Of a stretch of 50,744 nucleotides of DNA, positions 35,992 through 44,681 are shown one piece after another. Numbering within the stretch: position 1 is the first letter of the stretch; every line of letters starts with the position of its first letter. The stretch comes from Gemmatimonadota bacterium (GTDB lineage: Bacteria > JAAXHH01). Position numbers and translations under genes: made by a program. Under the pieces are notes generated by a model. That model was not told where the DNA came from and ran no database searches. It saw only the letters and a list, made by a program, of their open reading frames with translations. The stretch spans positions 1 through 50,744 of the forward strand of contig JAPPBT010000014.1 of NCBI GenBank assembly GCA_026702745.1, written 5' to 3'.

Positions 35992-37407
35992 GTGACCCCA
36001 ATTGACGTAATCGCATTTGCAAGGGACCAGGGCGCGGAAATGGTCGACTTCCGGTTCATCGACGTACCGGGAACCTGGCAGCATTTCTCCGCGCCGATCG
36101 AAACGTTGGAGGAAGACACTTTCGAAGAAGGTGTCGGGTTCGACGGTTCGAGCGTCCGGGGATTCCAGACCATCGACAAGAGCGACATGATCCTGATCCC
36201 GGACCCGCTGTCGGCCAAGATCGATCCCTTCATGGAGGCTAAGACGCTGATCCTGGTCTGCAACGTCAAGGATCCGGTGACGCTTGAAATGTATACACGC
36301 GACCCGCGGTACGTCGCCCAGAAGGCCGAGGCCTACATGCAGTCCGTGGGCATCGCCGACACGGCCTACTTCGGTCCGGAGGCCGAGTTCTACATCTTCG
36401 ACGACGTGCGGTTCGCCCAGAAGCCGAACGCCAGCTTCCACCGGGTCGACGCCGGCGAGGGCTGGTGGAACACGGGACGCGCCGAGAGCCCCAACCTCGG
36501 CAACAAGATTCCCTACAAGCGCGGGTATTTCCCCGTGCCACCCAACGACACCCACCAGGACCTGCGCACGCGCATGGTGCTGACGCTCCGGAGCATGGGC
36601 ATCGAGTCGGAAGTGCACCATCACGAGGTGGGCACGGCGGGGCAGGCCGAGATCGACATCCGCTTCAACACGCTGCTGCGCATGTCCGACGACCTGCTCA
36701 TGTACAAGTACATCGTCAAGAACGTCGCCCGGCAGGCGGGCAAGACGGTGACCTTCATGCCGAAGCCGATCTTCGAGGACAACGGTTCAGGCATGCACGT
36801 GCACCAGAGCCTCTGGAAGGAAGGCAAGAACCTCTTCTTCGAGGCCGGCACGTACGCCGACCTGAGCGACATGGCCCGGCACTACATCGGCGGCCTGCTC
36901 CATCACTGCGCCTCCGTACTGGCCTTCGCCGCGCCGACGACGAACTCCTACCGGAGGCTCGTCCCGGGTTACGAAGCGCCGATCAACTTGATCTACTCGC
37001 AGCGCAACCGAAGCGCCTGCGTACGGATCCCCATGTATTCGAAGAGCGAGAAGGCCAAGCGGATCGAGTTCCGCACGCCGGATCCGGGCGCCAATCCCTA
37101 TCTGGCCTTCACGGCCATGATGATGGCCGGCCTGGACGGTATCGAGAACCGGATCGAGCCGCCGGAGCCGATTGACCTCGACCTCTACGATCTCGAGCCG
37201 GAACAGGCCGCGGAAGTGGCCCACACGCCGCAGGACCTCGGCGAGGCGCTGGACGCCCTGGAGGACGATCACGACTACCTCCTCAAGGGTGACGTGTTCA
37301 CGCCGGACCTGGTCGAGACCTATCTCGATTACAAGCGGGAGAACGAGCTGGACCAGATTCGCCTGCGTCCGCACCCGTGGGAGTTCGGTCTCTACTACGA
37401 TATCTAG
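35992..37407 (+). CDS. glnA: Glutamine synthetase, type I
   Basis: A 471-residue dodecameric-type glutamine synthetase that makes glutamine from glutamate, ammonia and ATP. I place the start at GTG 35992: GGGAGGAG lies about 9 bases upstream and the protein then begins at the normal [13 protein letters not shown] frame extending to 35854 adds 46 non-conserved residues. Landmarks are [17 protein letters not shown], the [12 protein letters not shown]/metal strand, and NRSACVRIP. Tyr399 in LYDLEPEQ matches the adenylylated tyrosine (397) of E. coli, so the beta-type adenylylation site is kept. A half-length GlnE follows after a terminator. Confidence 0.97.
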   Translation: MTPIDVIAFARDQGAEMVDFRFIDVPGTWQHFSAPIETLEEDTFEEGVGFDGSSVRGFQTIDKSDMILIPDPLSAKIDPFMEAKTLILVCNVKDPVTLEMYTRDPRYVAQKAEAYMQSVGIADTAYFGPEAEFYIFDDVRFAQKPNASFHRVDAGEGWWNTGRAESPNLGNKIPYKRGYFPVPPNDTHQDLRTRMVLTLRSMGIESEVHHHEVGTAGQAEIDIRFNTLLRMSDDLLMYKYIVKNVARQAGKTVTFMPKPIFEDNGSGMHVHQSLWKEGKNLFFEAGTYADLSDMARHYIGGLLHHCASVLAFAAPTTNSYRRLVPGYEAPINLIYSQRNRSACVRIPMYSKSEKAKRIEFRTPDPGANPYLAFTAMMMAGLDGIENRIEPPEPIDLDLYDLEPEQAAEVAHTPQDLGEALDALEDDHDYLLKGDVFTPDLVETYLDYKRENELDQIRLRPHPWEFGLYYDI

Positions 37408-37442
37408 TTCGGATCGCAGGGCAGTAGCGTTTCATTGTAACG

Positions 37443-37483
37443 CGCGCCTCCTCCGTTTCGACGCGGGGAGGCGCGGTCTTTTT
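37443..37483 (+). terminator. Rho-independent terminator after glnA
   Basis: Stem CGCGCCTCC (37443-37451) pairs with GGAGGCGCG (37467-37475), with a 15-base loop and a T-run at 37479-37483. It lies between glnA and the glnE-like gene, so glnE may be expressed only by read-through or from its own promoter. Confidence 0.85.
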
Positions 37484-37553
37484 GAGGCAGACCAGGCAGG
37501 GGACTCCGGCGGACCGCACCCATGAACCGCGGCGAGCCAGGCAGGCCACGACC

Positions 37554-39125
37554 ATGACGACCCTTTCATTTGACCGCAATACGCTTTCCTCGCCGTTGCC
37601 GGCCGCGGTAAACGACCACCTGCGCAACTCCGGATTCGAGCAGCCGGAAGACGCCTGGCGCATGTTGGGACAGATCGATGCGAGACTGTCCCCACTCGGC
37701 GCCCCGGAGAACCTCATGCCGGCGCTGGTCGAGGCGGCGGGCAACTCCCTGCAGCCAGACCGGGCCCTCATCAGCCTGCACGCGGTTATTACGCGAAGCG
37801 GCGATGAACAGATCCCGGCCCTGCTGGACCTGCTGGCCGTGCCGTCGGCGTCCCGGGACGCGCTGCTCACGATCCTTTCGGCCAGTCCGTACCTCACCAC
37901 GACCCTCGTCCAGGACGCGGGGTTCCTGCTCGGAACTTTCGCCGGCGACGCGTGGCGCACGCTGCAGCCGGCGGAGGAACTGGACGCGGCATTGACGGGC
38001 ATGCTCGACGGCGTGTCTACGCCCGACGAGGCCATGAAACCCCTGCGCACGTTCAAGCAGCAGGCCTACCTGCGGATCGCCGTGTGCGACCTGATGCGGC
38101 AGTCCGGAACGCCGGCGGTCCTGGAACGGCTCACGGACGTGGCCGACCTCTGCCTGCAGGCTGCCCACGATGTGTGCGGCGCGAAACTGCAGGCCCGTCA
38201 CGGAAGGCCGATGCTCGAGGGATCGAAGCCGAGTGGTTTCGCCGTCATCGGCATGGGCAAACTCGGTGGCAGGGACCTGAACTTCAGCTCGGATATCGAC
38301 CTGCTCTATGTCTACGACGTCACGAACGGGCGCACCGAGAAGGACGGGACCTCCACCTACGAGTACTACCCCAAGCTGGCCCGGGCCATCACCGACCTCA
38401 TCAGCCGGCTCACGCCGGACGGGCAGGTGTTCCGCGTCGACCTGCGCCTGCGTCCGGAGGGGCGGGCCGGCGACATCGCCAACTCCATCGAAGGCTACCG
38501 CTGGCACTACGAGATCCAGGGTCAGGCCTGGCAGCGCCAGGCGCTCCTGAAGGCCCGGTTCTCGGCGGGGAGCAGCGAGGTGGGCCGGCGGTTCATTGAC
38601 ACGATCCAACCCTTCGTGTTCTACCCCGCCCTGGACCAGCCGTTGATCCTCGAGGATATCAACCACATGCGGGAGCGCATCGCAAAAGCATTGATCGAAC
38701 GGGGCAGCGGCGACTACCACGTCAAGCTGGGAAAGGGCGGCATCCGGGAGATCGAGTTCATCGCCCAGGGATTTCAACTCGTATACGGCGGAATCCAGGG
38801 TTGGCCCTGGGAGCGTGGCACCCGCCGGATGCTGGCCGATCTCGCGGATAAGGGGTACCTGTCGGACTCCGAGGCGGCCGACCTGGACGAAGCCTATCTC
38901 TTTCTGCGGGACCTGGAGAACCGCATCCAGATGACCTCGGGCCACCAGACCCACGAGATCCCCAGGGAACACGGCGCACAGGCCGTCCTGGCCGGCATGA
39001 TGGGACTGTCGGGGCCGACTCTCGAAGAGCGGCAGGCCGCGCCGGACAAGATGCTGGACGCCTACGGGAAGCACACCGCCCGCGTCCACCAGATCTACGA
39101 CCGGGTCTTCTACTCGGCGATGTGA
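37554..39125 (+). CDS. glnE: GlnE half-protein: adenylyl-removing (N-terminal) half only
   Basis: A 523-residue protein from ATG 37554; an upstream TTG at 37482 lies in the terminator and is unlikely. It matches the N-terminal half of GlnE: a helical lead, then the nucleotidyltransferase core GMGKLGGRDLNFSSDIDLLY with Asp247 and Asp249. VFRVDLRLRPEG and KLGKGGIREIEFIAQGFQL follow. Ordinary GlnE is about 940 residues with two such halves: the first removes AMP from glutamine synthetase and the second adds it. Here the reading ends cleanly after QIYDRVFYSAM, with no second half downstream. A separate transferase elsewhere, or loss of adenylylation, is possible. Confidence 0.88.
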   Translation: MTTLSFDRNTLSSPLPAAVNDHLRNSGFEQPEDAWRMLGQIDARLSPLGAPENLMPALVEAAGNSLQPDRALISLHAVITRSGDEQIPALLDLLAVPSASRDALLTILSASPYLTTTLVQDAGFLLGTFAGDAWRTLQPAEELDAALTGMLDGVSTPDEAMKPLRTFKQQAYLRIAVCDLMRQSGTPAVLERLTDVADLCLQAAHDVCGAKLQARHGRPMLEGSKPSGFAVIGMGKLGGRDLNFSSDIDLLYVYDVTNGRTEKDGTSTYEYYPKLARAITDLISRLTPDGQVFRVDLRLRPEGRAGDIANSIEGYRWHYEIQGQAWQRQALLKARFSAGSSEVGRRFIDTIQPFVFYPALDQPLILEDINHMRERIAKALIERGSGDYHVKLGKGGIREIEFIAQGFQLVYGGIQGWPWERGTRRMLADLADKGYLSDSEAADLDEAYLFLRDLENRIQMTSGHQTHEIPREHGAQAVLAGMMGLSGPTLEERQAAPDKMLDAYGKHTARVHQIYDRVFYSAM

Positions 39126-39200
39126 CGGCACGAGTACGGTCGACCGGCCATTCCGAATAAACCCTACCAGAACGTCAGCATCGTTGGTGCTTATGGGTGA

Positions 39201-41480
39201 ATGCCTATGAGCGAATCCAATCTCTCTTCACTGGTCGTCCGTGCCCAGACCGGCGACCGCGCAGCCTACGACGACATCGTCCTCCGGTTCCAGGACATGG
39301 CCGTGGGCTACGCCTCCGCCCTGCTGGGCGATTTCCACCTGGCCGAAGACGCCGCGCAAGAGGCCTTTGTCGGCGCCTGGACCGAACTGCCGCGCCTGCA
39401 CGAACCAGCGTCATTCCCAGGATGGTTCAAGCGGATCGTCTTCATGCGCTGCAGCCGTGTATTGCGCAGGCGGCAGCCCGTCGCCATTGAACACTCGGCG
39501 GCGGAATCGCTGGTGGCGGCGGAATCTCTGGTGACGGCTGAGTCGCCTATGGTGGCGCAATCGCTGGCCACGGCCGACCCCGGCGAGGAACTGGAATCGC
39601 GTGATGAGAAAACCCGGGTCATGGCCGCCATAGGCCGGCTGCCCGACGAAGAGCGCATGTCGGTCCTGCTGTTTTACATTTCGACTTATTCGCACCGGGA
39701 AGTCGGATCGTTCCTGGGCCTGTCGGCGTCGACGGTCAACAACCGGCTGCGCTCGGCCCGCAAACGTCTACGAAGGGAGATGCTGAAAATGGCTGAACGA
39801 GCATTGCCGGGACAGGCACCCTCGCGCGACGAGCGCTTCGCGCAACGGGTCGCGTATCTGCTCCAGCCCGAGGACATGAAGACCGAGCGCTACCAGTACG
39901 GGATTGAAGCCGTGGACGGCCACCAGGCCTGGGCGCTCTTCTGCGCAAGCGGTGCCGGCGACCTGGCGCGCGTCAACGCGTTGCTCGACCGGGATCCCGG
40001 TCTGGTAAACGCCCAGTACTGGTACCAGTTCCCGATCCACATGGCGGTTCGCGAGGGCCATGCCGAGGTGGTCCAGCTGCTGCTGCAGGCCGGCGCCGAC
40101 CCGGGACAGTCCCGTTATACCTATAATTCATGGGACAAGCTGCTCGCCACCGCCGAGGAGCGTGGCTACAGCGTCGTGAAGGCGCTGCTGGAAGCGGCGA
40201 TGCGGGAGCGATTCGGTTACGAACCCGCCTTTATCGAATTGTTCGAGGCGATCAGTGGCCGTGACCGGGCCGGGGTAGAGACCGTTTTGGACGGCCATCC
40301 CGAATTGATCCACGCCGCCGACGCGCTGGGCAACGGTCCGCTGCACTGGGCGGCGCTGACGCGGCAAATCAACCTGGTGGATCTCTTTGTCGCACGCGGC
40401 GCCAACCTGGAAGCTCGCCGCGCCGACGGTCAGACTCCGCTGCTGGTCTCGCTCAACGGGGACTACTGGTTCCGTTCAAGTGATTTGCCCGAAGAAGCCC
40501 CGAAAGACACCTGGGTCATCACGCGGCACCTTCTCGCCTGCGGTGCGGAGTACGCCCTGAGTATCGCGTGTGCGGCTGGCGATGAGGACAGGGTCGATGC
40601 GGTTCTGGCTTCCGATCCGGTCCAGGCCCGCATGCTTGACGCCGGTAGGCGTAGTCCGCTTGCCTACGCTGCCGGCAGGGGACACACCCGGATCGTCCGG
40701 AAATTGCTGGATCTGGGGGCCGACCCCAACCTGCCGGAAGAAAACGCGCCACGCGGCGGGGCACTCTTCGGCGCCTGTACGGACAACCACCTGGAGACGG
40801 CCAAACTGCTGCTCGAACGAGGGGCCGATCCCAACGCCGAGGTTGACTCATCCGGCTCATGCTTGACCACGGTCGAGTACAATCACGGCGAGAAAGGCCA
40901 TCGGATGCAGGCCCTGTTGCGCGAATACGGGGCTGTGACGCCACCCTATGCCATGATGGACGATTCGGAACTGGAACGGGCCTTGCGCGAGGGGGACGGC
41001 ATCGTTGCGCATCCACAGTTTCTGCACGAACTCATGGGACGGAACAATGCCGAGCTCATCCGCGTCTTTTTGGACATCACGCCAAACGTGGGCGATCTAT
41101 TCCGTCTGACGGACATCTGGGGCGGAAACTACCCTTCGGATCCCGATACGATCCGCGTCCTGGCCAGCCACGGCCTCGACCTGTGCCGCGCCAACTGGAT
41201 CGGCCGGACCTTCCTGCACGGCTGCGCCGAAAAGGGCGATGTCGCGGCGGCCCGCGTCTTCCTGGAGTTGGGGGCCGACATCGATGCGATCGAGCTCGAA
41301 TACGGGGGAACGCCCCTTGCGGCGGCCGCGCGCAGCGGGAAGGCCGATATGGTGCGTTTCCTGCTGGATCAGGGCGCCGACACGAACTTGCCGGCCGGGT
41401 CGGTCTGGGCTCAACCGCTCTACTGTGCCGAGAAGGAAGGTCACGGAGAGGTGGTGGGGATACTCAAGGCTCGTATGTAA
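39201..41480 (+). CDS. ECF sigma factor fused to a long ankyrin-repeat domain
   Basis: A 759-residue fusion. Residues about 10-85 are sigma region 2 (DIVLRFQDMAVGYASALLGD, AEDAAQEAFVGAW, FPGWFKRIV). A short linker has degenerate AAESLV repeats. Residues about 140-205 are sigma region 4 (AIGRLPDEERMSVLLFYISTYSH, then VGSFLGLSASTVNNRLRSARKRL). From about 230 to the end run about nine ankyrin-type repeats (PLHWAALTRQ, LLLERGADPN, TPLAAAARSGKADMVRFLLD). No frame break separates the parts. The ankyrin part may hold the sigma domain inactive or bind a signal protein in place of an anti-sigma factor; that is inference. ATGs at 39201 and 39207 are both possible starts. Confidence 0.9.
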   Translation: MPMSESNLSSLVVRAQTGDRAAYDDIVLRFQDMAVGYASALLGDFHLAEDAAQEAFVGAWTELPRLHEPASFPGWFKRIVFMRCSRVLRRRQPVAIEHSAAESLVAAESLVTAESPMVAQSLATADPGEELESRDEKTRVMAAIGRLPDEERMSVLLFYISTYSHREVGSFLGLSASTVNNRLRSARKRLRREMLKMAERALPGQAPSRDERFAQRVAYLLQPEDMKTERYQYGIEAVDGHQAWALFCASGAGDLARVNALLDRDPGLVNAQYWYQFPIHMAVREGHAEVVQLLLQAGADPGQSRYTYNSWDKLLATAEERGYSVVKALLEAAMRERFGYEPAFIELFEAISGRDRAGVETVLDGHPELIHAADALGNGPLHWAALTRQINLVDLFVARGANLEARRADGQTPLLVSLNGDYWFRSSDLPEEAPKDTWVITRHLLACGAEYALSIACAAGDEDRVDAVLASDPVQARMLDAGRRSPLAYAAGRGHTRIVRKLLDLGADPNLPEENAPRGGALFGACTDNHLETAKLLLERGADPNAEVDSSGSCLTTVEYNHGEKGHRMQALLREYGAVTPPYAMMDDSELERALREGDGIVAHPQFLHELMGRNNAELIRVFLDITPNVGDLFRLTDIWGGNYPSDPDTIRVLASHGLDLCRANWIGRTFLHGCAEKGDVAAARVFLELGADIDAIELEYGGTPLAAAARSGKADMVRFLLDQGADTNLPAGSVWAQPLYCAEKEGHGEVVGILKARM

Positions 41481-41517
41481 CATCGCCAGAACGTTTATTT
41501 GAATCGACTTAAACCAG

Positions 41518-41562
41518 AAACGCCCGGTACTGGGCTGAACGATTCCAGGACCGGGCGTTTTT
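41518..41562 (+). terminator. Rho-independent terminator, probably bidirectional
   Basis: Stem AAACGCCCGGT (41518-41528) pairs with ACCGGGCGTTT (41550-41560), with a 21-base loop and T-tract. A-rich sequence precedes it, so it could serve the ankyrin-sigma gene and the convergent RND gene alike. Confidence 0.88.
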
Positions 41563-41600
41563 CTGTATACAGACTGTGCTTGCGCGCTACCCCTTCACGC

Positions 41601-44600
41601 TTACGCCCAGGCCCGCTTTACGCTCGAAGTGACCCAGTTGCTCAGGTCTTCGAAGATGGTGTAGACCGTCGGCAGCAGGATGAGTGTCAGGATGCCGGAG
41701 GTGGTCAGGCCGCCCACCAGGGCCAGGCTCACCGGGCCCCACTGGTTGGCGCCACGGTCTTCCACGGGGCCGAAGAACTCGGGGAAGAAGAGGGGGGCCA
41801 CCATGGGCAGCAGGCCGAAGATGGTCGTCAGCGACGTCATCAGGATCGGCCGCAGCCGGTGCCGGCCGCCCAGGAGCAGGGCCTCCGTACGGGTCATCCC
41901 CTCCCTGCGCAAATGGTTCACGTGGTCGATGAGCACAATGGCATTGTTGACCGCCAGCCCGGACAGCACGATGACGCCGAGGTACGAGTTCGTGTTCAGC
42001 GTCGTCCCCGACAGGTAGAACACGATGAAGGCCCCCACCAGTCCGCAGAGCACCGACAACAGGATCGTGAAGGGCTGGATGAAGGACTCCGATATGGCCG
42101 CCATGATCAGGTAGATGAGGACCACGGACAGCATAATGGCGAAGAGGAACTCGCTCTGGGACTCCCGCATCATGTTCCAGTTCCGGCCCATGCTCCACGA
42201 ATAGCCCGGCGGCAGTTCCATGCTTTCCATCATCTCCGTCACCTGGGTGTTAATGGCACGTGTGCCCGGTCCCGTCGTGTTGCCGCCCACTTCCACCTGG
42301 GATTCCCGGTCCTTCCGCTCTATGGCGTCGGGCCCCTTCTGCTTGGTAAAACTGGCCAGGTTCCCCACGGGGATCATGCCGCCTTCGGCCCGCTCGAACG
42401 TCATATTCTGGAGCTTCTGCATGCTCGCGCGGTCCGCTTCCTCGAGTTGCAGCAGGATGTCCACCTCGCGGTCGTCGGCCTTGAACTTGCCCCGCGCTCG
42501 GCTGCTCAGTGCGGCCTGCACCGTACGGGCTGCCTGTCTCGGCGAGATCCCGTATGTCTGCGCCACGGCACGGTCGACCTGTACCTGGATCTCTTCGTCG
42601 CCCCGCTCCAGGCTCGTATCCACGTCCTTGAGACCCGGAATGACCTCCATCCGGTTCCGGATGTCCTCGGCGATATTGGAAAGCACCGCCATGTTGTCGC
42701 CCTTCAGCTCGACGTCCACACCCGATTGCCCGCCGCCGTAACGCCGCATGCGACCGGGTCTCCACTGTACGCCGGCGATTACAGGCAGCGCGCTGGTGAT
42801 CCGGGTCTGCAGCTGCGTGGCCGACTCCTGCCGTTCCTCCGGCGGAGTCAGCACGATGCGGATATTGGCCCGGCGCAGGCTGCCGTAGGACGAGATGGAC
42901 TCGATGTGGAAGTCCTCCTTGCGGTCCAGCAGGAGCGCCTCCACGTCCGTGAAGACGGTCTTGACGTCTTCGATGCTGTAACTACTCGGCAGATCCGCGG
43001 CGATCGCGATGTCCCGCGTCGGCGCCATGGGCTGGAACTCCGTCTCGATGTTCTGGTACAGCCAGTAGCTGCCGTAGAGGATCGCGGCGAAGGAAACCAC
43101 CGTAACGAACCGGTGCTTGAGGTTCCAGGCGAGGACCGCCGTGTACAGCCCCGACAGCCTCGCGAAGAACGCCGAAGGCTTGCCCAGCGGCCGGTTGAAC
43201 AGCCTGGAAGATACCAGCGGAATCAGCGTCAGCGCGATGAAGACCGCCGCCACCATGACGATGCAGAAGGTGACGACGAAGTCCTTCATGAAGAGCATGA
43301 ACCGGCTGCCGCCGCCCAGGAAGACCAGGGGCATGAATACGCAGAGGGTCGTCGCAGTAGCCGCGATGATGGCCATGGTCACCTCGCGGGTGCCCACGAC
43401 AGCCGCGATCCGCGCCGGCAGGTTGCCCTCCTGGCGATGGCGGTAAATGCTTTCGAGCACCACCACGGCGGCGTCAACGAGCATGCCTACCGCTAGCATC
43501 AGGCCCATGAGCGAGATCAGGTTGATGGAAACCGTGGACCCGGCGCCCTGGCGCAGCAGGTACATGAAAGTGAAGGTGCAGATGATCGAAATGGGGATCG
43601 CCAGGCTGATGATCAAGGTGCTGCGCACGTTCCGGAGGAAGAGGAACAGCACGATGACGGCGAGCATGCCGCCAAGCAGTCCCGTGTTCCGCAGGTCCGA
43701 AAGCCGGTCCGTTATGCTCTGCGACTGGTCGAAGAATACCCGCGTATCCAGGTCCGCGAACTGGGGCTGCGTCTGGAGTTCATCCAGCACGAGCTGGGTG
43801 CGCTGCGCCACGTCCACGATGTTGGCCGTGGACGTCTTGTACACCCGTATCGTGACCGCGTCGACCCCGTTCAGCCGCTGGAAACTGTTGTCTTCCGGAT
43901 AGTCGAAAGTCACCTCCGCCACGTCGCGGAGCGACAGGGTCGTACCCGGTATGGGCAGGTTCGCCACCTCTTCGGCGGCCCGGTACTCGTTCACGGAGCG
44001 CACCGAGTACTTCTTTCCGCCCTCGGTGACGGTCCCGGCCGTCATGGTGACGTTGTTCTGCGTCAGGGTCTGGCTGAGATTGAACAGATCGAGGTTATGG
44101 GACTGCAGCTTCTCGCTGTCCACGTGCACGAGCAGCTGCTTGTCGATCATCCCGCTGATTTCCACGTTCGCCACGCCGTCCACGCGCTGGATGCGCGGCT
44201 GGATCACCTTGGTGACGATGTTGTAGAACTCGGCGGGGTCCCCGTTCCATGCGACGCTGAAGTTGTAGATGGGCATATCGTTCGGGTTCCAGCGCCGGAT
44301 GCGGATGCGTTCCACGTCGGCCGGCAACTCGCCCCGGACCTGGTCGATCCGGTCCCGGACCTCCATGGCCGCCATGTTCATGTCCGTCCCGGTCTCGAAC
44401 TCGATGCGGACCCGCGCGTTGTCGTCACTGGAATTGGACTCCATGCTCTTCATGTTGCTGAGCGTCCCGAAGGCGTCCTCCAGCGGCCGCGTGATCAGCC
44501 GTTCCACTTCCTCGGGCGACGAGGAGGGATACGGCACGCTGACGTTCAGGGACGGGAAGGACATGTCCGGCAGGAACATCAGCGGCAGTCTGGTATAGGA

Positions 44601-44681
44601 AATCATACCCAAGGTGACGACACTGACGATGATCATGATCGTCGTCACCGGTCGGTTAACGGAAAACTCGGCAATGCTCAT
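41601..44681 (-). CDS. RND family efflux transporter (AcrB/HAE-like), second pump subunit
   Basis: A 1026-residue resistance-nodulation-division inner-membrane transporter with the usual duplicated plan: TM1, periplasmic loop, TM2-6, second loop, TM8-12. Landmarks are FSVNRPVTTIMIIV at the start, the proton-relay helix AVGMLVDAAVVVLESIYRH, and GLAVNNAIVLIDHVNHLRREG in the C-terminal bundle. It is proton-driven and works with the membrane-fusion protein at 48108 and an outer-membrane channel not seen here. The start overlaps the stop of the other RND gene by four bases (ATGA), as in MdtBC-type hetero-pumps. The substrate is unknown. Confidence 0.93.
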   Translation of the reverse strand: MSIAEFSVNRPVTTIMIIVSVVTLGMISYTRLPLMFLPDMSFPSLNVSVPYPSSSPEEVERLITRPLEDAFGTLSNMKSMESNSSDDNARVRIEFETGTDMNMAAMEVRDRIDQVRGELPADVERIRIRRWNPNDMPIYNFSVAWNGDPAEFYNIVTKVIQPRIQRVDGVANVEISGMIDKQLLVHVDSEKLQSHNLDLFNLSQTLTQNNVTMTAGTVTEGGKKYSVRSVNEYRAAEEVANLPIPGTTLSLRDVAEVTFDYPEDNSFQRLNGVDAVTIRVYKTSTANIVDVAQRTQLVLDELQTQPQFADLDTRVFFDQSQSITDRLSDLRNTGLLGGMLAVIVLFLFLRNVRSTLIISLAIPISIICTFTFMYLLRQGAGSTVSINLISLMGLMLAVGMLVDAAVVVLESIYRHRQEGNLPARIAAVVGTREVTMAIIAATATTLCVFMPLVFLGGGSRFMLFMKDFVVTFCIVMVAAVFIALTLIPLVSSRLFNRPLGKPSAFFARLSGLYTAVLAWNLKHRFVTVVSFAAILYGSYWLYQNIETEFQPMAPTRDIAIAADLPSSYSIEDVKTVFTDVEALLLDRKEDFHIESISSYGSLRRANIRIVLTPPEERQESATQLQTRITSALPVIAGVQWRPGRMRRYGGGQSGVDVELKGDNMAVLSNIAEDIRNRMEVIPGLKDVDTSLERGDEEIQVQVDRAVAQTYGISPRQAARTVQAALSSRARGKFKADDREVDILLQLEEADRASMQKLQNMTFERAEGGMIPVGNLASFTKQKGPDAIERKDRESQVEVGGNTTGPGTRAINTQVTEMMESMELPPGYSWSMGRNWNMMRESQSEFLFAIMLSVVLIYLIMAAISESFIQPFTILLSVLCGLVGAFIVFYLSGTTLNTNSYLGVIVLSGLAVNNAIVLIDHVNHLRREGMTRTEALLLGGRHRLRPILMTSLTTIFGLLPMVAPLFFPEFFGPVEDRGANQWGPVSLALVGGLTTSGILTLILLPTVYTIFEDLSNWVTSSVKRAWA

